Below are positions 56,620 through 64,000 of a stretch of 64,000 bases of DNA, piece by piece. The position numbers and the translations under genes were made by a program. The notes beneath the pieces were generated by a model that was given only the letters and a program-made list of their open reading frames with translations, ran no database searches and was not told where the DNA came from. Numbering within the stretch: position 1 is the stretch's first letter; the number at the start of each line of letters is the position of its first letter. Origin of the DNA: Hermatobates lingyangjiaoensis. Its lineage: Eukaryota > Arthropoda > Insecta > Hemiptera > Hermatobatidae. The stretch is from NCBI GenBank assembly GCA_026182355.1, contig JAPFBL010000034.1, positions 1,558,501 through 1,622,500 on the forward strand, written 5' to 3'.

Positions 56620-58035
56620 AGTTTACAATGCAGATTAATGGTTTGCAAAGATACAACGTATGTTTTTTTTTTCAACTGATTTGTATAGATAATGAATTTG
56701 TTCTATTAGGCATTTGAATATGGTAAACTAGTATAATGTCTACCACACTACATTTTAATCTTATTGTCATATCATCTCCCTAAAACATGTCCTCTTACAC
56801 GCTCTCTTTCTCTCTCTCTTCCTCTCCTCTAATTGATTATCAAATGTGAATAATCTTAATCTGCTTACTATATTTCCATTAAAACATGACTTCTTTATCT
56901 GTGTCTATATTCGTATATGTGGCCTATTTCTATTATTATTCATCTATAATCAGTTTTGTGTCATCTGTGCTTGACACTGTATTATCATCTAACTTATCAA
57001 TGATAAAAAATAATCATAATTCCATATCACTTCCTTTTTTAACACCGTTAAATGCATTCTAACACTGTTATCATTAGTTTTTTCTCAATGATTTGGTCTC
57101 ATAAAAAAAAATCTGTTACTCTTAAGAAGTAAAAAAAAAGCAACCTTAATTGGATGTCCTATATTTTATCTCCAATAATACTGATGATTGGAAGAAATAC
57201 TAATTTATCCAGCATTAGTGTTCTTTTTCTTTTACCCTGTCTTTCTCTAATCGTATTTGTTTCTATCAAATACGATTTGTTCATCTTTATATATTTATCC
57301 CTGTTTCTTCCTCTTAGACAAAAAGGAAAACTTTTGTATATTTACATGATTTTGAACTAGTATTCCTGTCACTTTTGCTTTTTATATTATTTTAATTCAC
57401 TTAATCATTGTTTGTTGTAAATATATGATTAGTGTTAACTAAATACCTAGAGGTATATAGATCAAAATATACGCTCTCTCTCACTCTCTCTCTATCTGTC
57501 TCTTTAAACCCACACTTTCAATACTTATTGGCCCTGTTCCCCCACGACTGCACTCCTCTACAAAAGTTGCGCCAACTATCATTAAAATGCATGAAAAACA
57601 GTTAGACATAGCACGATTTGACTTAAATTAGTTCTTTCAAACAGTGATAATAGCATAATGAGTCTTATAATGGTATGAGCTATTTATACGTTAATCAAAT
57701 GCACTTGAAGTTTATCTAATTAAACTAATAATGACCATGAAATGAATTAGTTGGATTTAAAACTCTAACAGGCTGTACAGTGCTGTTGCACCTATACCTT
57801 GCTGTCAGGTGGAGACGTAACACTGCCCGCCATTAGTGGGTGTTTATAAACCAACTGATTATAATCATATAAACTAACACAGTATTGTTGGTAATTTGAC
57901 GAAGATATTGCCCAGTGTCCTCCAAAATGATTCATCATGGTTTAAATTGAATACGTGAGAAGACAATATTTCAAAAAAATAATTCAACGTTTTCTTATCT
58001 GGACCACATATATTTACACTATTTCTCTTTTTATC
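56620..58035. other. No gene supported
   Basis: AT-rich with (TC)n runs at about 56803-56826 and 57470-57502. A short GC-richer patch at 57765-57840 was not assigned. Confidence 0.45.
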
Positions 58036-58049
58036 GATGTTGGTATAGC

Positions 58050-58225
58050 ATCAAACAAACACCCATAAGCCAACGTTTCGTCTATGATTGTAGGCATCTT
58101 CAAGGCTATATCAATACAGAATACATTTTTTCATGTCACTGTAATTAAATTCTGTAATAAATTCAGATGAAGCCCTGAAAATGTCTTAATTAATTAAATA
58201 TAGACGAAACGTTAGCTTAAAGGTG
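58050..58225. mobile_element. Small foldback with ACGT-family hammerhead remnant
   Basis: CATAAGCCAACGTTTCGTCTA (58063-58083) is complementary to TAGACGAAACGTTAGCTTA (58201-58219). The minus strand of the left arm has CTTGAAGATG, a long stem region, GAA, ACGT, T; an extra T disrupts CTGAAGA. Confidence 0.55.
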
Positions 58226-58229
58226 TTAT

Positions 58230-59350
58230 TCTGTTTGACACTAAGCAAAACTTCGATATATAAGAAAAATATTAAGAAAAATAATAAAATTCGCTTTAAT
58301 ATGAGTTCGATCATAAACATAATGGTGAGTCCTTTCGTGCTTGGGATGTAAAATAACCAATCGCTTGTTTTTTGCAAACCAGAACTGCAAAGAATGGCTT
58401 TAAAATGGGCTGAAAACTCATCTTTTAAGCGTTGAACAGCAATCAAAATTTTGAATTAGTTCAATGAAATGTTAAATGATGAAACACAGTCATTTTATTA
58501 TCTATATAGAAAACTACATTGTATCAAATGTTAAAATATTCAAGTAATAAATACTTTGAAATATTATAGTGTAAGCAAATCAATAACGCAGAAAATTTTT
58601 TAGATTAATGTTGCATTAAGATTGGAAAATTTTAAAAGTTATGTCTCCTCATAAAAAACTTTTTTTTTGCGTAAAGACGTAATTTTTGAAATTTTCCATT
58701 ATGAGTAAATATCACAAGTGATTCAAATATTTTTAGTTCTATAAATTGGAGTAATTGTTTAAAATTTATTTTTGATTTTTTCCTTAAACAATGTGTAATT
58801 ATCTATTAATTTGTTATTTGTTAGTTGAAGTTTAAATTATATCATATTTACGTTTATATGAAACCGATTTTGAATACAATATTAACAAATACCTGAATTG
58901 ATTGTTTGATAGAAAAAGCAAAACCTGATTCATTTTACTTCTGTTTACGTTTAACTTAAAAATTGCAAGATATCTCTCTGTTTGAAATAGACTATTTACC
59001 CATAGTAAAAGGACACTGTTTTGATCCGGTGGGTGCATCAATCTCTGACTGTGGTTAAAGTAGATTACAGTCCGGAAGAAAATAATAAAATTGAAAGTAG
59101 CCACAAGAACCATGAAAATGATTTGTGATTCAGTACAAAACACTTCGCAACCAATAATTTTTTGAAAACGCTTCCTTCCTGAATTGAAAAGTGGAAAAAA
59201 TAATCAACTTTTGTTGAGAATGATTGGAGAGATATGATCTTATAGGAAATAGAAATATGATATAACCACTAATAAATTTGACATTTCATTTGAAATAATG
59301 AATCAAATATGAATAAACTAATCTGGTCTTATTTGTAATATACTTGAGGA
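58230..59350. other. No gene supported
   Basis: AT-rich. 58640-58725 is a solitary copy of the outer end of the 56270-56612 foldback (GTAAAGACGTAATTTTTGAA). Confidence 0.45.
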
Positions 59351-59354
59351 ACTA

Positions 59355-60405
59355 CAGAAAACACTCCCATTAACGGGCTAATTGGAGAAGGGGGGAGGTA
59401 ATCCGTGGGTTAAAGTTAAAACTGTTGACGTTTATTTCGGGGGGGGGGGGGGGGGGGGTTAAAAATACCGCACTATGAGAATACATACGTACCAGATACA
59501 AGATGAACAGAATACAATAACTGAATAAATGCTATTATATCTTAACGAGAAAGACATTTACCTGTTGTAGGGAAAACTTTGTTAATATTGGGTTATTGTT
59601 GTACCCAATAAGTTGGGTACAAAAACCCACTAGGGTTTGTCAGTTTTTAAAAACCGGGTTTTTTGGAGAAAATAATGAAATTCAAAAATCGGTTTTTTAG
59701 TACAAAATATCGGTTTTAAATTTATGAATAATAGTTAAAAAAAAATTTGAAAATGACAAATGCAGACAAATGTACCAGATTGATGAAAATACTGTTGTTG
59801 CAACGGGTTTGGTTTAGACTCAATAATTAATAATAATAATTGGAGGATTTAATAATATGGTTATTATAAATATATGAAAATATATTGTTTTTATTTATTC
59901 GAACCCTTTGCTGAATAACTCGTTTTACTATTATAAAAATATTTACATACTTGTATGTGAAAATTATGCATCAACAACGAATAATTGTTTTTAAAGTTAT
60001 TTAATCCTGTCAACTATTATTTCTTTTTTATACTAAATTGCATAAAAAAAATTTACTATCAATAAAATTGAACAGTAAATAATTTCAGTCAAAAACTGCT
60101 TTTAATAACTCTAAATTTTTTGTTAAATTTGTGGTTCGAATTACAGAATATGCCAGCAAAAAAATTTTTTTATAAAAATTCGAAACCGGTTAAAACCGGT
60201 TTTCTGGAAAAATTACTATTTGAAAACGGGTTTTCTAAAATGTCGATTTTTGTATAAACCGTAGAATTCACTGAACTAACAGACTCGGACCTCTGAACAG
60301 GCCCATTTTGAGCATATATATCGGACTACCATACGTACCTCAGTTATTCCCATCTCAGGATGTTGTCAGTTAAATCGCAAGGTCCGTTAATTGGAGGGTT
60401 TACTG
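59355..60405. mobile_element. pogo/Tigger-like DNA transposon relic, non-autonomous
   Basis: Left end CAGAAAACACTCCCATTAAC and right end (complement) CAGTAAACCCTCCAATTAAC are imperfect terminal inverted repeats, with TA on both outer sides (59353-59354, 60406-60407). Known: CAGTAAACCCTC ends and TA targets typify pogo/Tigger. The interior (59600-60260) is full of AACCGGTTTT-type words and has a poly-G run (about 59441-59458). No transposase frame. Confidence 0.65.
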
Positions 60406-60409
60406 TATA

Positions 60410-61100
60410 TTGCCTTCCCAAATACAATATTAAAATCGAAGTTTACCACCGTTGTCATACTATGATTTAGTATTAAAAAAATAAATATACTTTAATTTTC
60501 ATTAATTATTATAAAACAAAAGTTTCGTTTTAAAAAATAATACATTTTTTTAATTATTATTATAGTAATCATATAAGGGTGTTCGATTTCCTTGTTTAAT
60601 AATGTCTATATTTTTATTTCAGAATCCTTGATAATATTACATTTCTTCCATCATTCCAGTGATTAAACTTTCCTGGAAGCTTTCTTCAAAACATGTCAAT
60701 TGAATGCCTAGTTGTTATAGGTTTCATGTTATTAAAAGCAGTCTGAAGGATAAGCATTAATCTGTGTTAATTGGTTTTCTTCATACAACCAAAAGAAAAA
60801 ATTCGTTTTTACATTATTATTTTTTTGTTATAACTTCTGTTATTTCAGTAATATAACTTAAAAATTGTTTATTATTCCTAGTGTAAGTGTATACAAATCT
60901 TATTTGATGTTATATTTTAAAGTTAAAATAATATATGTATTTAATTATTTACGATTTATTATTTTAGGTTAGTGGTAAATATCTATAAGGTAATATAGTA
61001 TAGATTACATTGTAAATATACGGTCTTAATGCAGCGATACTGTTTTGAAAAAGAAATATCATATAACTAACAGTTTTCCTGTTATTTACAAATTACTAGC
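60410..61100. other. AT-rich region, nothing recognised
   Basis: No supported gene; it may be an intron upstream of the candidate exon at 61116. Confidence 0.45.
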
Positions 61101-61115
61101 TATTATAACTTGCAG

Positions 61116-61310
61116 GGATTTTTATTAAGCGACGAAGCCTTGAAAGAGTTGACAAGGAGATTGGATAAAGAGGCTGAAAAGCCCAGATTATATGCAAAGC
61201 GAATTAGAATAATCAACAACTTATTAGGAATTATGAAAAACTTACATTTCAATAATAACATTCTTCCTTCATTAGAAGGGATCATAGATATTATAATAAA
61301 TAATCAGTAG
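61116..61310 (+). CDS. Candidate terminal exon of an unknown host gene
   Basis: Directly preceded by TATAACTTGCAG, a good acceptor, and open in phase 0 for 64 codons to TAG (61308-61310). Peptide: GFLLSDEALKELTRRLDKEA, EKPRLYAKRIRIINNLLGIM, KNLHFNNNILPSLEGIIDII, INNQ. It is amphipathic and helix-rich, with low stop-codon chance compared with the flanks. AATAAA occurs at 61522-61527, a possible polyadenylation signal. Family not recognised. The minus strand is also open, a caution. Confidence 0.5.
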   Translation, partial: GFLLSDEALKELTRRLDKEAEKPRLYAKRIRIINNLLGIMKNLHFNNNILPSLEGIIDIIINNQ

Positions 61311-61319
61311 GAACTTTAC

Positions 61320-61660
61320 AGTTCTGTTTAAATAATGTCTTAGAAATGAGTAAAGTGATAAATAATAACTCCCTAATATCTTTCTGATAAGTTACGATAC
61401 ATCTATCTTTCTGATATATCTATTGACATCGAAGTTGAGTGTAAACCATTCTGAATATTTTTATCTCCATAAAACTAAACAATTAATATCCAGGTCAATT
61501 TTGCGTAATATTACACTACTTAATAAACACACCTATAAGAATACCTGTACTAATTGTATACTATAATTACTTACTGTAAGTATAGTATACTAACTGTACT
61601 TACTGTAGATACATTTGTTTTTAGTATATTTATAGTTTCAATATTAATACAAATTAATAA
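61320..61660. other. AT-rich stretch, possible 3' untranslated region
   Basis: It contains AATAAA at 61522. Nothing else is supported. Confidence 0.35.
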
Positions 61661-61665
61661 GAAGC

Positions 61666-61760
61666 CTGAGGAAGAACACTACGTGTTCGAAACGCGTTGT
61701 TTATATCATTAAAATTTTTATATGTGGAGACCATTTCATTAGATTTTTACCCTACAATAA
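61666..61760 (+). ncRNA. Hammerhead ribozyme, core intact, with PLE tail (ACGCGT family)
   Basis: CTGAGGA (61666-61672), unpaired A, stem II GAACAC/GTGTTC with loop TAC (6 bp), GAA (61689-61691), ACGCGT (61692-61697), T (61698). Stem I is AAGC/GTTT. The tail GGAGACCATTTCATTA then TTTTTACCCTACAAT is shared with 12843 and 48465. It is the best plus-strand member of its family. Confidence 0.8.
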
Positions 61761-61764
61761 TACA

Positions 61765-62305
61765 AAATTAGTAAATAAATTAAATAATTGTTACATTTAC
61801 AATTAATATGTCTGTATGATAATGATTACTGAACACCAGTTAAATTATCTATTGATTGTTGTACAACGACTAAATAAAATTGCATGAACAATTCTTTGTC
61901 ATAACAACAGGAAAAAAAAAACAAATGCAAGTTAATAAATTGTAATCAGTTTGGCATTAATAAATAAATCATATATTGCAGGCACATCATTAGTTAATCA
62001 TTGATTATTTGATTAACATTAGTTCTGACATGATGAAAGAGAATTGTTTAATAGTTATTCTCTTCAGTTTCAGAATATCAAATTTCCACTTAGTTTGGAA
62101 ACACTTTGCCTCCCTTACAGTATCTTCAGTTTAATTAATTATTTATTTTATCTTGATTGAAGGAGTAGGTATTCTACAAGCTTTCTTGAAAAGCCTAGCA
62201 TCACTTTTTCTTTTTCCTTTTTAAATTTTTACACAATGTTTGTCATATAGTCATATTATTTTTTCTCCTTATTGAAGAACATATGTACACAAAATATGTC
62301 AAAAG
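61765..62305. other. AT-rich region, nothing recognised
   Basis: No supported gene. Confidence 0.5.
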
Positions 62306-62309
62306 GATG

Positions 62310-62510
62310 AAGAAGTTGAGGTGCGCAAAAATAATTACTGAGTGGTGTCCTAGAAAATTCAGAAAAAAAGTAGAAAGGAAAGACTAAGAAAAAGACGGGA
62401 AGATGAACTTAAAGAAACAGTGGGACTAATGTGGTTCAGAGTCAGTCGTGAAAGGAGAAAATGGATGGAGTTGGGAGAGGTCTATGCCCAAAAGTGGCCT
62501 AGTTTCACAA
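62310..62510 (+). pseudogene. Non-LTR retrotransposon ORF2 C-terminal remnant
   Basis: IITEWCPRKFRKKVER, a frameshift near 62385, then RLRKRREDELKETVGLMWF, RVSRERRKWMELGEVYAQKW. This matches the C-terminal signature of many LINE ORF2 proteins: W-x-P-R, GRPxxRWxDDL, GxxWxxxAxDRxxWxxLGEAYxQQW. The RT domain is absent. The open frame beyond W (to 62866) runs through TA/CA repeats and is fortuitous. Confidence 0.6.
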
Positions 62511-62640
62511 TTGAAATAACACAAACCTATAACTTATACATACACAAGTTTACCAAAGAGACATATTCTTTACTAACTAGTTATAATTTTTTTTGTGGAA
62601 TAAACATCTATTATTATAATAATTATTATTATACTAAACA

Positions 62641-62653
62641 CAACACACATACA

Positions 62654-62695
<42 letters not shown>
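62641..62695. repeat. (CA)n microsatellite
   Basis: About 25 CA units followed by a TA-rich run to about 62725. Confidence 0.95.
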
Positions 62696-62699
<4 letters not shown>

Positions 62700-62790
62700 A
62701 ATATATCTATATATATATTCGTATATTTCGTGAGCAGATCTTCATATATGCATGTCTTGTGAATTTTTCTCTATGGACTGATGGGTCATT

Positions 62791-62954
62791 AATTGTCCAT
62801 GGAATTAAGTTAACTAAAGAAATGCTAATTAACAACACAAGGATCCTGCAACAGGAGAATGACTAAACAAGATTACGCATAATTCAAGCATTATTCATTA
62901 TGGAGAAACAACCTGCCTTGAACAAGCAAGGTAGACAGGAATCAATACATTAAA
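62791..62954 (+). pseudogene. PLE GIY-YIG endonuclease C-terminal remnant
   Basis: HGIKLTKEMLINNTRILQQE, ND, stop, TRLRIIQALFIMEKQPALN aligns with HGIKLTRGMLVEGTVVLQ and RLAILEALHIKDNNPSLN of the intact copy at 24252-24800. One in-frame TAA splits it, and the catalytic Glu position reads Q. A PLE 3' region follows at 63153. Confidence 0.7.
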
Positions 62955-63082
62955 TTAGTGGAATATGAAAATAATAAATAAATAAAAGAAAAGAAAAGAA
63001 AAGGAAAAGATTATTTATTTATTTATTGTTTTTATATTCCACTAATTTAATGTACTAATGAATTGATTCTTGTCTACCTTAT
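62928..63082. repeat. Inverted repeat in the PLE 3' region
   Basis: AAGGTAGACAGGAATCAAT and ATTGATTCTTGTCTACCTT, plus TAAATTAGTGGAATAT and ATATTCCACTAATTTA, form arms of about 50 bp around an A/G-rich centre. It could be a stem in the element RNA or a small foldback joint. Confidence 0.7.
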
Positions 63083-63152
63083 TTTCTGTGACCGGGCGCT
63101 CATACGCCAACATTGTTGGTCTCTAACCGTCTCTGGACTAGTGCGCTTGGTT

Positions 63153-63320
63153 TCCCTCTCTTAGCTCTCCTGAAGATGGTTCAAACCGAAAATTAGAGAC
63201 TGTAGGTGGGTTCTTTTGATTTCTCTATGTTTTTTTTTCTATATTGAACTATATTTGTCCGTTTTGGATTGTATTTCTAACGAAAAAATGTATATATATA
63301 TATAGATATATATATATAAA
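63153..63320 (+). mobile_element. PLE 3' end with hammerhead and (TA)n (AATT family)
   Basis: Longer, better copy of 18182-18335. The hammerhead lies at 63170-63195; the tail runs through TATTTGTCCGTTTTGG and ATTTCTAACGAAAA into TA repeats. Confidence 0.8.
63170..63195 (+). ncRNA. Hammerhead ribozyme, core intact (AATT family)
   Basis: CTGAAGA (63170-63176), unpaired T, stem II GGTT/AACC with loop CA, GAA (63188-63190), AATT, A (63195). Stem I TCTC/GAGA is 4 bp. The two-base loop of stem II is tight, so the stem may open by one pair. Confidence 0.75.
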
Positions 63321-63510
63321 GATTTCACATAAACACGTGAAATAACAATGATCAATGATCAAACCACAATAAGAAATTGGGAAAGCAAGACTAAGATCTT
63401 TCAACCGTAACGTTGAACTTTACCGTAAGATCTTTCAACTTTACGGTTGAAAGATCTTAGTCTTGCTTTCCCATTTTCTTATTGTGGTTTGATCATTGAT
63501 TGTTATATAT
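63321..63510 (-). mobile_element. Palindromic hammerhead element, left tail kept
   Basis: The left side keeps the tail (GATTTCACATAAACACGTGA) and the right side is cut after GATTGTTATATATA, the reverse of 15473-15688. The arms carry AGATCT boxes with GAA on both strands, but the centre has lost CTGACGA and stem II, leaving a short duplicated AACTTTACCG. Confidence 0.75.
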
Positions 63511-63571
63511 ATGAATAATAATCAAAATAAAACTTGATGTAATAGATGGATTAATTTGCCACAATGAAACA

Positions 63572-63731
63572 AATTTGGAAACAATGCTCTACTCTAAGGC
63601 CTTTCGTCAACACATCATCAGAGAGCAAGTGAACTAAAAAATAATAAATAATTGTTAACCTGGTTGATTGAAGTTTCTAGAATTGTTGGTAACCCTGAAT
63701 GTGTTTAATGATGAAGAAGTCTTCATGGTAA

Positions 63732-63782
<51 letters not shown>
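63572..63782 (-). mobile_element. PLE 3' region with hammerhead (AGGCCT family) and (TA)n
   Basis: Minus-strand sister of 32370-32480. Shared words include ACTTCAATCAACCAGG (complement) and AGTTCACTTGCTCT. A long TA tract at 63738-63782 adjoins the other side. Confidence 0.7.
63596..63621 (-). ncRNA. Hammerhead ribozyme, core intact (AGGCCT family)
   Basis: CTGATGA (63621-63615), unpaired T, minimal stem II GT/AC with loop GTTG, GAA (63605-63603), AGGCCT (63602-63597), T (63596). Stem I CTCT/AGAG is 4 bp. The short stem II leaves activity uncertain. Confidence 0.6.
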
Positions 63783-63783
<1 letters not shown>

Positions 63784-63794
63784 TTTGAAAAACT

Positions 63795-64000
63795 TTGAAA
63801 ACTTAAATAAACACGAATGAAAAACAGATACTAGGGCTCGCATTCAATAATTTAGACCCTTTGAACGGTCGCTCTCAGGAAAGGAGTTGAGAGTTGAGAA
63901 GACGATAGCCAACTGGACAGCTTCAAAAAGTATGTACAGGTTGTTGGCCACAACGAAAACCATAAAAGTAATTGAAATATAAATATTTGAAGAAGAACAA
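63795..64000 (-). mobile_element. PLE 3' region, relative of 33700-33960
   Basis: AAACACGAATGAAAAACAGA, ATTCAATAATTTAGACCC, TTTGAACGGTC, CTCTCAGG and CCACAACGAAAACC parallel the earlier copy. The minus-strand motif has CTGAGAG, stem GACC/GGTC with a loop, TAA and ATTAT, a decayed ATAT-family hammerhead. It continues beyond the window. Confidence 0.6.

Noticed and set aside
62420..62866. 148-codon frame as a single protein
   Set aside because: It fuses a LINE C-terminal remnant, TA/CA repeats and a PLE nuclease remnant; not one gene.
1..64000. CRISPR arrays, bacterial operons, ribosomal RNA genes
   Set aside because: No regularly spaced direct repeats with unique spacers, no prokaryotic gene layout and no rRNA-like sequence were seen.

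Overview
This window looks like intergenic or intronic nuclear DNA from an AT-rich invertebrate animal. It carries dense (TA)n and (CA)n microsatellites, tRNA-derived SINEs, non-LTR retrotransposon remnants, DNA-transposon relics and many Penelope-like element (PLE) pieces. There are no bacterial operons and no long host reading frames. An arthropod is the best guess because SINE tails end in (AACCT)n, the complement of the arthropod-type TTAGG telomere repeat. A chelicerate such as a horseshoe crab is possible, but the sequence does not prove it.

Layout. 1-1560 (-): a PLE reverse-transcriptase pseudogene running off the left edge, with its own decayed ribozyme upstream. 2105-2644: a large inverted repeat. 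3110-18100: AT-rich DNA with scattered hammerhead motifs, one SINE, a minisatellite and two palindromic ribozyme elements. 18000-26900: a dense PLE cluster, including a head-to-head pair of GIY-YIG endonuclease fragments (23299-25198) and a nested Jockey-type LINE (25376-26075). 29000-41500: SINEs, PLE ends and foldbacks. 41700-54100: mostly unique DNA with a few GC-rich islands, candidate host exons, a piggyBac-type MITE, a possible hAT relic and another SINE. 56200-60410: paired hammerhead ends and a pogo/Tigger-like relic. 61100-64000: one good candidate exon, then LINE and PLE remnants.

The unifying signal is a dispersed set of about thirty hammerhead-ribozyme motifs, roughly ten with an intact core, in at least eight sequence families. 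Each reads CTGANGA, a stem II hairpin, GAA, a self-complementary 4- or 6-mer beginning with A and ending with T, then the cleavage-site base. The 4/6-mers are ACGCGT, AGATCT, AGGCCT, ACATGT, ACGT, AGCT, AATT and ATAT. This is what is expected of type I hammerheads with a palindromic stem III that work as dimers, as described for PLEs. Several lie in PLE 3' regions, directly upstream of the PLE N-terminal coding segment, or at the centres of foldback elements; many copies end in (TA)n.

Three plus-strand open stretches (19469-19638, 43202-43369, 61116-61310) look like exons of unrecognised host genes. The rest is repeat-derived or featureless AT-rich DNA.
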